From contig CM032230.1 in assembly GCA_019009955.1 (NCBI GenBank), forward strand, positions 21,939,001 to 22,003,000: a DNA stretch of 64,000 nt. The letters run 5' to 3'. The position numbers and the translations under genes are program-made. Shown here piece after piece: positions 32,561 to 43,854 of this stretch. The notes beneath the pieces were generated by a model. The model had not been told where the DNA came from, did no database searches, and saw nothing but the letters and a program-made list of their open reading frames with translations. This DNA is from Riptortus pedestris (taxonomy: Eukaryota; Arthropoda; Insecta; Hemiptera; Alydidae). Numbering within the stretch: position 1 is the first letter of the stretch; the number at the start of each line of letters is the position of its first letter.

Positions 32561-32886
32561 GAAATTATTTATATTACGAATTTGACAAGTCCTAATAGCT
32601 CTCTACACTTGAGTCAGGGCTTATGCATCAACAAAATTCAGATCCATCTCGGGAATCGCAGAGATTTCTTAGCACTTTATCAAAAATAGTTCATCCATCG
32701 TTCTTTCGGTAGCCGCTCATGCCTAGTTAATTACAGCTTTTGTTTTGAGTCAGTACTTGGGCGTGTAGTTCTTAAGAATTTGTTTTTGTGAATACTATAG
32801 ATGAAGAACAAAGTAAAAACGGATATTCGTGCGTGTGTCCGCGCGCGCGCATGTGTGTGTGTGTGTGTGTGTGTGTATTATGTATA
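32561..32886. other. Spacer with (GT)n at 32850-32876
   Basis: A purine/pyrimidine alternating stretch CGCGCGCGCATGTGTGTG precedes the GT run. No gene. Confidence 0.6.
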
Positions 32887-33453
32887 TATTACTGTAAAAC
32901 CCTGGAGTATGGTAAATCTTGGGATTTTCCAGAAGCATTGGTAAATGTCTGAATTTATCTTTCAAATCTGAATTAAGCCAGTATATCTTAGGATTACACA
33001 AGAGGCTCGGTAAAATCTAGAATTATCTCAATCAGGATGCGTCTTTAGGACCAACAGATTTTGGTAAATCCCAACATTTCTCAGTGTCTTATCTGTGGTG
33101 CGAAGTCTTATCTCTTCGTCGGACACTTCATTCGGAGACATGAAATTCTCCTCCTCACCCGAGGTAGGGTGGAGTATCCCTCTACCCGCTTCTCTTCACT
33201 GGACATTTAACAATGAGCCTTGGCAGATTCGTCACATTTACCAAACAGAATTGTAAGTACGAAATCTCACATTTATTTAATGTTTTTCGGACATTTACCG
33301 AGCCAGACGGTAAATCGGGGGATTGACCAACTGCCAAGCGGTAAAAGCTCGAATTTCATCTAGATTTCGGACTTTAACCAGTGCTCTTGGTAAATCCTAG
33401 GATTTACCGGCAAGTCCTGACATTTACCACACTTCGAGATTTTACAGTAATAT
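32887..33453. mobile_element. F MITE copy 1, TIR element made of GGTAAAT palindromes
   Basis: The left end TTACTGTAAAACCCTGGAGT and the reverse complement of the right end TTACTGTAAAATCTCGAAGT start ~50-bp TIRs that continue GTGGTAAAT. Both sides are flanked by TATATA, consistent with TA target sites. The interior repeats the motif GGTAAATNNNNNATTTACC roughly every 40-60 bp in varied spacing. No transposase. Confidence 0.75.
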
Positions 33454-33774
33454 ATATAATAAAATAAAATTAAAAGCTGCCCCCATTTTTATGGTACCCG
33501 TTTGGGTCAGCCTACTAATCAGCCCAACAGTGTATTCAGGTAAAATAAAAATCGTTTTTAAATGCTTTATATATGCTGACATTTTTTTTTTGTATGGAAT
33601 TAATTTGATTTAATTAAATTTTGCGATGGTGGGTGACTAGTTTTAGAGGACAGCTTATGTAGAGCTTTATTTTATTTTGTACAGGTGATGGTTAATCATT
33701 CTGATACTTTTCTTCAAAACTGATGTCGACATTTGGCATATTTCTTCATTCCAGGGCATATTTCGACATTTGGC
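33454..33774. other. No recognised feature
   Basis: AT-rich spacer with a duplicated CGACATTTGGCATAT (33726, 33761). Confidence 0.5.
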
Positions 33775-33792
33775 ATATATATATATATATAT

Positions 33793-33861
33793 ATGTATGT
33801 ATGCACATTGAAATATATATATATATATAAATATATATATATTTCAATGTGCATACATACA
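33793..33861. repeat. Long palindrome with TA core
   Basis: GTATGTATGCACATTGAAAT is followed by TA repeats and then ATTTCAATGTGCATACATAC, a near-perfect inverted repeat with arms of about 33 bp. It can form a long hairpin. Confidence 0.9.
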
Positions 33862-34699
33862 CATTAATTACTCCTGTAAATTATTTTGACCAAATTATTT
33901 GTCAGGTTACACGACCAGTAAATTTAACAGTTCACAGTCCCTTAATTACATTTTGACATATCATTGATTCAGAAGAACAATGAGATACCAATGACGTGCA
34001 ATTCACTAATTGAATTTTAATGCTTAATGGTAGCACAAAGCTTATGGTGAAACAATGAGGTAATGTTATTTCATGTTTAACAGTCAAGGAAAGAATGATC
34101 AATTCAAATTCTCCCAAAGAAGTTGGAAATTGGAGGAACAGTGGCATAAATGATTGAGGCTTGCAAATGATTAAAGATTTTTAAAAAATTTGTTAATATA
34201 AAAAAAAATATGTGCTATAAAAATAAATTTGTCAATTAATTTTCACAGTTAGTATCGCAAAACATTTTTTTTTTTCCTTCATCACTCAGTGTCTCCAAAA
34301 TAATTACTGTATTAGCAGTGGGATCATTGTTCTTTTAGAACTGGAAAATGTAAGGCACAATATAATTAAGTATGACGACCGATAAGCTACTTCTGTAAAG
34401 TAGTAAATATTCATTAAAGGAATAAAATAAAAATATAAACGTCCAAAAAACGATTTAGTTAATTTCATGTTTTGATAAACGTTTAACAGGAATGTCAAAC
34501 AATCCAATCTAAAAATGATATCAACCCACATTTATCAAATTTGAAGAAGCCTCATTAAGAGAAATTGAACATAATTTAAAAAACATAAATTCCTTGGATA
34601 AACAAAAATGAAGTTATCAGTGAAACAGGCTAATGGTCAATATAATAATAAAATAAATATAACCAGAAAGAAAAAGTTGCAAAGTTCAAAGAGAACAAA
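33862..34699. other. No recognised feature
   Basis: AT-rich; ORFs 33932-34147 and 34304-34531 on the minus strand have no family features. Confidence 0.5.
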
Positions 34700-35231
34700 C
34701 AATATTTGGTATATAGGCATCAAATAAAGTGTTTTATAATGTAACAGCTTATTGTAGATGACATGAGTAGGAGTGGGGGTTTACTGAAAGCTGAAAAATA
34801 AAAAATGCAAATATATCGGTTAATAATCAAGATAGTTATAATCGTACATAACAATTATAGAACATAACATTTGCAATAAAATTGTCACAATTCAATTTTT
34901 CAAACCGACGAATAATAACGGAGATATTTTGAAATTTCGAAAGCACCTTCTTTAAACCCACCCTCCACTGTTCCGATTTCAGCCATTAACGAACTTCATC
35001 TTTCTTTTTACATAAAACACTTATATGTCGAGTTGCGTAATGATTAAACAAAAATTACGAACGCTAGAGCGGTATCATACACACACACACACACACGCGT
35101 GCGTGTGTGTGTGTGTAGTTTTGAACAGACCAACTATTCGTCACTTCATGGGAAGAATCGATGGTGATTTGAAGAATGTCGCGTCATGAGTTGCATCAAT
35201 AGCTGATTTCCCTCCAGGGAAATTTGCTTAA
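34700..35231 (+). mobile_element. HINE-P long variant, forward, 5' truncated
   Basis: From AATATTTGGTATATAGGCAT through ATGAGTAGGAGTGGGGGTTT, CGATTTCAGCCATTAACGAA and TACATAAAACACTTATATGT to the terminus GATTTCCCTCCAGGGAAATT TGCTTAA. The microsatellite is a CA/GT inverted tract (35079-35116). Confidence 0.85.
35079..35116. repeat. Palindromic (CA)n-CGCGTGCG-(TG)n tract
   Basis: ACACACACACACACGCG is followed by its complement in inverted order, making a ~36-bp perfect-type hairpin inside HINE-P. Confidence 0.85.
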
Positions 35232-35697
35232 AGGGAACGAACAAATTTACAAAAATGAAAACGTAATTGGGATTATAAATAATATTATAATATAATTTAT
35301 ATATTATATCCCAATTATAATAATACACAAAGTAAAAATAAGATGAGTGTAAAAGAGGTTTTACCAAGAGCCGAAAAGGAAAAAGAAATAGCTCGCTCAA
35401 TAATTACGTTAAAAATTATGAATAAATAATATGATGAATGAAAAAATGATGAATGGTTAATAGGAAAAGTAACTCGCTAAATATTTGATATGCTAAAAAA
35501 TGTAAAGACAAATATTAGGACACTAGATTAATTATATATGTTCTTTCAATCTGAAAAGAAAGAACTCAATATTTGAGTCACGAAAAAAACAATGATCAAA
35601 AACAAGATTAAATATATAACAAGATTAAATATATAACTCGCATGCAACTTTACATAAAACGTTATAGTATCTATCTAAATCATGACCAAACAAAAAA
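35232..35697. other. Spacer with decayed HINE-P and a 50-bp palindrome
   Basis: 35266-35320 (AATTGGGATTATAAATAATA ... TATATTATATCCCAATT) is an imperfect palindrome. 35640-35697 (TTTACATAAAACGTTATAGT, CATGACCAAACAAAAA) is HINE-P core sequence hosting the next insertion. Confidence 0.5.
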
Positions 35698-35779
35698 AGT
35701 CCGTCACGCAGGAAATTTTTCGAAACTCGCGTCATGAGTACGACCTCAATAGCTGATTTCCCTAAAAGGAAATCTGCTA
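35698..35779 (+). mobile_element. Minimal 82-bp HINE-P (ends only)
   Basis: AGTCCGTCACGCAGG, the first 15 bases of the 5' end, is fused directly to the last ~65 bases (AAATTTTTCGAAACTCGCGT ... GATTTCCCTAAAAGGAAATC TGCTAA). The 3' loop/stem of the 5' hairpin and the whole interior are deleted. It sits inside an older HINE-P core. Confidence 0.85.
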
Positions 35780-36341
35780 ATTACGACAAATAGGGGAATC
35801 AATAAATTCCCAAAAAGGGATCACACTAATGGAGATATTTTAAATTATCGACCCCCTCCCCTCCTGGTTACACACCAGTCAACGATCAACAAATTTAAAT
35901 TTTGTAATAGTTCAGAATAATTTTACGCTTTTATTCTCGCGTAGTATCAAGCCCTAAACTAACAAAGCGAAAGGGAGTAAAAAACGGAAAAGCAGAAAAT
36001 TAGAAAAATTGACACATTCGAAGAATGGCCCAGGAAGTAACAGACGTAAAGAGTAAGCGTTGATAAAGCCTTATTGGAGCCGTGGTAAAAGAAGAAGAGG
36101 GGGAGATAAAGAAAAGAGAGAATGTAGATAGAGGAGAGTAACGGAGATAGATGGAGGTATGAATAGAGAAGGTTCCGCTTGTCAGTAGCTGCCTGGGAAC
36201 TAGATGCTCTGCATTAGCCTAATACACCTAGGCCCCTTCCATACACACCCTAGTATGCCACCCACTACACCGAACGGCCCTTCTCATAGCCAACACTTTT
36301 GGAGGTAGCCAATCCAATGGCTTCCATGAAATATATAAAAA
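35780..36341. other. Mostly unrecognised; possible HINE-P debris at the start
   Basis: 35815-35870 vaguely matches the CGGAGATATTTCGAA and CCCCTCC blocks. 36030-36340 is purine-rich then GC-richer (CTGCATTAGCCTAATACACC), with no ORF or repeat match in the window. Confidence 0.4.
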
Positions 36342-37226
36342 AGTCAGTCAGGAGCTGTGTAAACTAAGCAGATTCCATGCGTAAAGTTTAAACCGGTTAC
36401 GCAACACCACCGAGAATATTAAGTGAATAAATTACAAACTAATAAGAAATCTTCTGAAATGTAAACAAGCAGTTCTGCCAACTTCTTACGGGAAAGAAAA
36501 ACAATTACTGTAATATATCTAAATATAGCGTATTAATTTTATTGAAAACTATTTACTATTTCTAGTACTGTAATTTATAATGAATTAAAATATTTTTTAT
36601 CTCACATCAATCAAATTTATGTAGTCCAAAAACTTAAGAAGTGGGGGGGGGGGTCACAAGAACATATTTCCATGTATCTCGTATAATAAATGTCTCTTCA
36701 AAACAATATTTGGTATATAAACTTTGAATTTATAACATAACCGCGTAATGTGTATGTAACAAGAATAGAAGTGGGGGTTGATAAAGGCTGAAAGCCGAAA
36801 TACGCAAATATCTCAGTTAATATTCACGATAGGGGTTAAAGTACATAACAATATTTATAGTACATTTAATTTGCTATAAGATTAAATCTATAGATTTTTT
36901 CCATCTGACTTACACTAACGGAAATATTTCGAAATTTCAAAATTCTCCCCCTCTAAACCCCCACCCCCCTCCCCATGTCCGATTTCAGACGTTAACGAAC
37001 TCCATCCTTCTTTTTACATAAAACGACTAAATATAGATTTTGGTAACGATTAAACAATAATTGCGACTGCTAGGGCTGGAACAGACAAATATATATGTAC
37101 AGTATTGACCGGGTCTCATTTTTGTCATCTCCTAGGTAAGATCGATGGATATTTGAAGAAAAATTTCGAAAATCGCGTCACGAGTACGACCTCAATAGCT
37201 GATTTCCGCTAAGGGAAATATGCTAA
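36342..37226 (+). mobile_element. HINE-P, complete long variant, forward
   Basis: An 885-bp copy. The 5' hairpin is decayed (AGTCAGTCAGGAGCTGTGTA) but AAACTAAGCAGATTCC follows. The long-variant G-run (36642-36652), GAATAGAAGTGGGGGTTGAT, the core blocks and GATTTCCGCTAAGGGAAATA TGCTAAAA are all present. Its 3' end abuts the next copy's 5' end with no spacer. Confidence 0.88.
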
Positions 37227-37227
37227 A

Positions 37228-40200
37228 AAGCCCGTCACGCAGCGGCTGCGTAAACTAAGCACATTTTCCAAGGGAAAGTTTACAAGAGATAAACCTACAT
37301 ACTGTTAACACCACCGTGAATGTTAAGGAAATAAATACAAACGGTAATTGTCCAGTCAATTTACAAGTTAAATTATCTACAAAGGCAAGCGTCTGAATTG
37401 AAACAAACAGGGCGGCCAATTTCGGAGAGCTGAATAGATAAAATTAATCTTGACCGGAAACATGAACAATTAATGAAATATATATGAATACAACTATAGC
37501 TAGTGGAGTAATTTGAAAACAATCAGTATATTTTTTATCTCTATCCCTCAGATATTAGTAGTACAAGAACAAAAGGAGGGGAGGGGGGGGGTCAATTGAA
37601 CCCCCCTTCAAAAGAACGTATTAGTTAGTATACCATATAATAAAGATTTCTTGAAAACAATATTTGTTATTTAACCTTGTAATGAGATGGTTCATGATAT
37701 AAGCAGCTTATTATTAATATGGAGACCGAAAACAAAAAAAAAATATCTCGGTTAAAAAAACGGCAAACACTTACATAATATTTATCGATTACATTTGCAA
37801 TAAGATATACAATTTTTCGATCCGACGTATAGTAAAAGTTATTCAGAATATTCGAAATTCCTCCCCCCTAAGTCCGATTTCAGCCGTTAACGAACTTGAT
37901 TTTTCTTTTTACATAAAACGACTAAATATCATGGTTGGTAACGATTAAACAATAACTCCGACCGTTAGAGCAGTAACCCTGCATAGAACAAAAATTGGAG
38001 AACATTCAGATTCACAAGAATAGTTCTATAACATTTCAGGAAGCGACTCATTATAAGGGAGATATTTAGAATATTTGAATCCCCCCTCTAAACTCCGCTT
38101 ATTCCAAGTCTGAATTCAGTCAATAACAAACATATTTGAAGGGAACATTAACAACGTATTTGGATGTATTCCAAGTCTGAATTCAGCCAATAACAAACAT
38201 GATATTTAGTGTATATTTGAAGGGAACATTAACAACGTATTTGGATGTATTCCAAGTCTGAATTCAGCCAATAACAAACATGATATTTAGTGTATATTTG
38301 AAGCGACAATGAACGTATTTGGATGTATTCCAAGTCTGAATTCAGCCAATCACAAACATGATATTTAGTGTATATTTGAAGGGAACATTAACAACGTATT
38401 TGGATGTATTCCAAGTCTGAATTCAGCCAATCACAAACATGATATTTAGTGTATATTTGAAGGGAACATTAACAACGTATTTGGATGTATTCCAAGTCTG
38501 AATTCAGCCAATCACAAACATGATATTTAGTGCATATTTGAAGCGAAAATCAACAACGTATTTGGATGTATTCCAAGTCTGAATTCAGCCATTAAAAATC
38601 ATGATATTTAGTGCATATTTGAAGCGACAATGAACGTATTTGGATGTATTCCAAGTCTGAATTCAGCCAATCACAAACATGATATTTAGTGTATATTTGA
38701 AGCGAATATCAACAACGTATTTGGATGTATTCCAAGTCTGAATTCAGCCAATCACAAACATGATATTTAGTGCATATTTGAATCGAAAATGAACGTATTT
38801 GGTTGTATGTATTCTATGTCTGAATTCAGCCAATAACAAACATGATATTTAGTATATATTTGAAGCGAATATCAACGACGTATTTGGATGAATTCCAAGT
38901 CTGAATTCAGCCAATCACAAACATGATATTTAGTGTATATTTGAAGCGAACATTAACAACGTATTTGGATGTATTCCAAGTCTGAATTCAGCCAATCACA
39001 AACACGATATTTAGTGCATATTTGAATCGAAAATGAACGTATTTGGTTGTATTCTATGTCTGAATTCAGCCAATAACAAACATGATATTTAGTGCATATT
39101 TGAAGCGGACATCAACCACATATTTAGATGTATTCCAAGTCTGAATTCAGCCAATAACAAACATGATATTTAGTGCATATTTGAAGCGGACATCAACCAC
39201 ATATTTAGATGTATTCCAAGTCTGAATTCAGCCAATAACAAACATGATATTTAGTGCATATTTGAAGCGAAAATCAACGACGTATTTGGATGTATTCCAA
39301 GTCTGAATTCAGCCAATAACAAACATGATAATTAGTGCATATTTGAAGTGAAAATGAACGTATTTGGTTGGATTGATTCCAAGTCTGAATTCAGCCAATA
39401 ACAAACACGATATTTAGTGCATATTTGAATCGAAAATGAATGTATTTGGTTGTATGTATTCTATGTCTGAATTCAGCCAATAACAAACATATTATTTAGT
39501 GTATATTTGAAGCGAATATCAACCTCATATTTAGATGTATTCCAAGTCTGAATTCAGCCAATAACAAACATGATATTTAGTGTATATTTGAAGCGAATAT
39601 CAACCACATATTTAGATGTATTCCAAGTCTGAATTCAGCCAATAACAAACATGATATTTAGTGCATATTTGAAGCGGACATCAACCACATATTTAGATGT
39701 ATTCCAAGTCTGAATTCAGCCAATAACAAACATGATATTTAGTGCATATTTGAAGCGAACATTAACAACGTATTTGAATGTATTCCAAGTCTGAATTCAG
39801 CCAATAACAAACACGATATTTAGTGCATATTTGAATCGAAAATGAATGTATTTGGTTGTATGTATTCTATGTCTGAATTCAGCCAATAACAAACATATTA
39901 TTTAGTGTATATTTGAAGCGAATATCAACAACGTATTTGGATGTATTCCAAGTCTGAATTCAGCCAATAACAAACATGATATTTAGTGTATATTTGAAGC
40001 GAAAATCAACGACGTATTTGGATGTATTCCAAGTCTGAATTCAGCCAATGACAAACATGATAATTAGTGCATATTTGAAGTGAAAATGAACGTATTTGGT
40101 TGTATGTATTCTATGTCTGAATTCAGCCATTAACAAACATGATATTTAGTGTATATTTGAAGGGAACATTAACAACGTATTTGGATGTATTCCAAGTCTG

Positions 40201-40345
40201 AATTCAGCCATTAACAAACATGATATTTAGTGTATATTTGAAGCGAACATTAACAACGTATTTGGATGTATTCCAAGTCTGAATTCAGCCAATAACAAAC
40301 ATGATCTTTAGTGTATATTTGAAGGGAATATGGAAAATCTGCTAA
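37228..40345 (+). mobile_element. HINE-P long variant, head-to-tail partner carrying a minisatellite
   Basis: Starts AGCCCGTCACGCAGCGGCTG immediately after the previous copy's GCTAAAA. It runs through the long block (C/G runs at 37576-37610) and the core to 37985. A second partial core (38000-38100, GGGAGATATTTAGAATATTT then CCCCCCTCTAAACTCCGCTT) then leads into the 80-bp array, and the unit closes with GGAAAATCTGCTAAATG at 40328-40344, a decayed HINE-P 3' end. Confidence 0.75.
38100..40330. repeat. Minisatellite, about 28 copies of a ~80-bp unit
   Basis: Each unit carries TCTGAATTCAGCCAATAACA, AACATGATATTTAGTGTATA, TTTGAAGCGAA and ACGTATTTGGATGTATTCCA. The first half resembles the HINE-P core GATTTCAGCCGTTAACGAAC...ATAAAACGACTAAATATC, suggesting origin by amplification of HINE-P sequence. 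Unit lengths vary about 76-85 bp. Three main variants (GGATGTATTCCAAG, GGTTGTATGTATTCTATG, AGCGGACATCAACCACATAT) alternate in higher-order blocks of about 400 bp. Every unit has a GAATTC site. Non-coding. Confidence 0.95.
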
Positions 40346-40429
40346 ATGAAATAATATATAAGTCCGCTATACGAGAACAAAATGTCTGAATTCAAATGGA
40401 TAACAAAAAAAATCGGATGTATTAAACGT

Positions 40430-40625
40430 ACTTATTTAACAAAAACAATGGGGAGTTTACTAAAGGCCCAGAAATAAAAATTTGCGATTAATAATCAAGA
40501 TAATGAAAAAACCAATATAACAAAATATTTAATTTCCAATTGCATTTTACGATCCGACGTATAATATCGGAAATATTTAGCAATTCCCCTCTTCTAACCC
40601 CCTCCCACTCAGTCTAAAACTAAGG
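40430..40625 (+). mobile_element. HINE-P remnant, forward
   Basis: AATGGGGAGTTTACTAAAGG, AATTGCATTTTACGATCCGA, CGTATAATATCGGAAATATT and CTAACCCCCTCCCAC match the middle of the long variant. Confidence 0.65.
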
Positions 40626-42021
40626 TCCTCAGAATTACGAATAACTAGGAATGCATTGAACACAATAATTCTATATATTCTATATTCTATAACATTTATC
40701 GAAAAATAAAATGACTTTGTAGAAATATTTATTGTTTTAACCATTATCTCACATAAGACTAATTCTGGTTATAAACGAAATTGCCTTTTTTTGACCAATT
40801 AAAGGCTCAATCTAGCTGAGTTTCGATCTTTCTTTCGACGCTAGATAATAAAATTTATATTCAGTTATACTAATACCTTTTTTGGCACTCATTCAAAACG
40901 GTTTCCAATAATTTTAAGAAATTCTGGTGTAATATCCTATCTGACCAAACCCAATAGTAACACATAACGCCCGAAGAGTAATATCGTTCTAATAGACCAA
41001 TTTCACAGGGGCTCCGCTAATAACTAGATTTCCCACCAGATGGAAGAAAGTTTCACGGATAACATCATCTAGCATTGTTACATTGCGCTTAAAAAAACTT
41101 GAAAGCTTACAAATTGAAATGACGGGAGCTTACAAAAAAATTAAAAGAAAAAATACAACAGACTCTAGTAACTTCCCAGTCAAGGATTTGAAGGACATCA
41201 CTAAATGAAGCAATTTAGTTTAAATCACTTTATATTCTTCAAATGGATGAATAATAAAGAAGCCATATAAACTTTCACCCGTTATCTAAACATATTAGGC
41301 ATTCTGGTCCCATTTCAGCTGTAAACAAACGTGACCTTTTGTTTAAGAGAACATGGAATATGGAATTCGTTAACGGAGAAACAGAAATTGCTATCCTGAA
41401 TTGCTTGCTGACATTTTAACAGTGAGAATGGTTGAACTGTGTTTGAACGTGTCTGTGTGGGAGTGCGACATATTTAACTCAAGAGAAAGATCATTGAGAA
41501 TATTATGAAAACTATGCTCTTGAAAAAGCGAATTCCCGTTCTGATTTTAATATCCTACAGAGAGAGAAATTTCAAAGACCATTGAATTTTGTGTGAGAGT
41601 AATTAGTGGCGAAGATATAAATAAACATGTTCCATTCATGATTGAGGTCTTTCAACAAACATGTCGGTGAGAAGTACAGGATTAACAAAGTAATGGCTTG
41701 GAGAAAAAAAAATAACCTACTATTGAATAGCACCGGTCGGTTCGTTATTACAAATATACAAGGTAAAGGTATAGATGAAATGTATGTGGCTAAAGAGCCT
41801 GTTGAAACCTAGGTTCTCTGAGCAACAAAAATCTGTTAAGTTCTGGACACTTAAAAACAACCATAGCCAGGAAAGTTGAAATAAATAAGACAAGAAAAAT
41901 ATCCGAATCACATGCATAGCTTACATAGTATGTGTGAAACAAACATGGTTTAGCTGGTATTATACTTCAGTATACGTGCTAAATCAACTGAGTATATTTG
42001 TGTGTGTGTGTGTGTCTATAT
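40626..42021. other. No gene; traces of old HINE-P 5' end
   Basis: 41006-41060 (CACAGGGGCTCCGCTAATAA, CTAGATTTCCCACCAGAT) looks like a decayed 5' end. 41200-42020 is AT-rich and unassigned. Confidence 0.4.
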
Positions 42022-42364
42022 ATATAATTCTACTGTACGTGTGTATGTCACTAAACTTCTAAACGGTTGGACCGACTTGAATGAATTTTTTTTGTATGCG
42101 TTTGGATGAAGCAGGTGGAGCAGGGAGTGGGGGCTGTAAGAGAGGCCTAAAATTAAAAATAGCGTATTTCGTTTCATATTGGTTTTATGGCAAATACGTA
42201 CAGGATAAAAGTTGCTTAGAGTAACTTTTGTAATATTCACTGTTTCGTATTACTAAGTATAAACGAGATATAGTAAAGTAGCTTTTGTTTTAAATATTAT
42301 TAAATGTAATATCCCAATCGCTTGAAATATCATGCAGGACAACGTCTGTCGGGCCCTCTAGTAT
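42022..42364 (-). mobile_element. D repeat, reverse, single subunit, alternative head
   Basis: Contains AGTGGGGGCTGTAAGAGAGG, AATAGCGTATTTCGTTTCAT, TTGCTTAGAGTAACTTTTG and GTATAAACGAGATATAG. The outer end is GACAACGTCTGTCGGGCCCT CTAGTA, a different head from 22973 but with the same terminal CTAGT. (CA)n-like tract at 42000-42014 precedes it. Confidence 0.75.
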
Positions 42365-42394
42365 ATTATATAGATATATAGATCTATATGTATA

Positions 42395-42521
42395 TAACAA
42401 TTTGAAAAGACCTCATTTTCGTCATCTCCTAAGTAGGATCGATGGACATTTGAAGAAAAATTTATAAAATCACGCCATGAGTACAATCTCAATACCATCC
42501 CATTAAGGGAAATCTGCTAAA
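42395..42521 (+). mobile_element. HINE-P 3' end, 5' truncated
   Basis: CCTCATTTTCGTCATCTCCT, GATCGATGGACATTTGAAGA and CCCATTAAGGGAAATCTGCT AAAGG. It starts at a short TATA tract. Confidence 0.8.
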
Positions 42522-42835
42522 GGAATACAAATTAAATCTGGAACAAAATGTTTAATAACGGAGTTGATTCGAATCTTCAATTCTATTCCACTAACTAGGA
42601 GGTGCAGAAATTACAGTAATTAACGAGTAAAATCTGAAATACCCAAATAAAGGGCAAGTTAATAATAATAACTGTTGGTCAAAATTAACAATTTCAAGTA
42701 AAGAAGGTAAAATCTTAGTTTATCACGTAACTTACATGTACCTGACAAAGTACAGATCCGTTAAAAACAATATCTGGTATTTACACTAAGAATAAGATCT
42801 TCCATAATGTAGGTTAAATTAAATAAATAATAATC
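42522..42835. other. Probable degenerate HINE-P long-variant sequence
   Basis: 42766-42835 (TTAAAAACAATATCTGGTAT, TTCCATAATGTAGGTTAAA) matches the block preceding GAGTAGGAGTGGGGG in long copies. The rest is unassigned. Confidence 0.45.
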
Positions 42836-43842
42836 TAAGATCACTAGAAGTGGGGGATAAATAATAATCTAAGATCACTAGAGGTGGGGGATAAATAATA
42901 ATCTAAGATCACTAGAAGTGGGGGATAAATAATAATCTAAGATCACTAGAAGTGGGGGATAAATAATAATCTAAGATCACTAGAAGTGGGGGATAAATAA
43001 TAATCTAAGATCACTAGAAGTGGGGGATGAATAATAATCTAAGATCACTAGAAGTGGGGGATAAATAATAATCTAAGATCACTAGAAGTGGGGGATAAAT
43101 AATAATCTAAGATCACTAGAAGTGGGGGATGAATAATATCTAAGATCACTAGAAGCGGGGGATAAATAATAATCTAAGATCACTAGAAGCGGGGGATAAA
43201 TAATAATCTAAGATCACTAGAAGCGGGGGATAAATAATAATCTAAGATCACTAGAAGTGGGGGATGAATAATATCTATGATCACTAGAAGTGGGGAATTA
43301 ATCTAAGATCACTAGAAGTTGGGGATAAATAATAATCTAAGATCATTAGAGGTGGGGGATAAATAATAATCTAAGATCACTAGAAGTGGGGGATAAATAA
43401 TAATCTAAGATCACTAGAAGTGGGGGATAAATAATAATCTAAGATCACTAGAAGTGGGGGATAAATAAAAATCTAAGATCACTAGAGGTGGGGGATAAAT
43501 AATAATCTAAGATCACTAGAAGTGGGGGATAAATAAAAATCTAAGATCACTAAAGGTGGGGGATAAATAATAATCTAAGATCACTAGAAGTGGGGGATAA
43601 ATAATAATCTAAGATCACTAGAAGTGGGGGATAAATAATATTCTAAGATAACTAGAAGTGGGGGTTAAATAATAATCTAAGATCACTAGAAGTGGGGGAT
43701 AAATAATAATCTAAGATCACTAGAAGTGGGGGATAAATAATAATCTAAGATCACTAAAGGTGGGGGATAAATAATAATCTAAGATCACTAGAAGTGGGGG
43801 ATAAATAATAATCTAAGATCACTAGAGGTGGGGGATAAATAT
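42836..43842. repeat. Minisatellite, about 30 copies of a 34-bp unit
   Basis: The unit is TAAATAATAATCTAAGATCA then CTAGAAGTGGGGGA, with near-perfect 34-bp spacing. Variants are AAGTGGGGG, AGGTGGGGG and AAGCGGGGG. The GTGGGGG end and its upstream context match the HINE-P long-variant block ATGAGTAGGAGTGGGGGTTT, suggesting the array grew inside a HINE-P copy. The array ends at GGCTAAAAAAAAGTCC, where another HINE-P starts. Confidence 0.95.
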
Positions 43843-43854
43843 AGGCTAAAAAAA

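Noticed and set aside
36600..37000. The HINE-P terminal TC and CTAA as proof of a canonical Helitron
   Set aside because: TC and CTRR-like bases can be found, but the 5' hairpin, asymmetric inverted repeat and T-run insertion fit the Helentron type better. The distinction needs the autonomous partner.
42836..43842. Regular 34-bp direct repeats looking like a CRISPR array
   Set aside because: Units are contiguous with no unique spacers, the setting is a eukaryotic repeat region and no cas genes are present.
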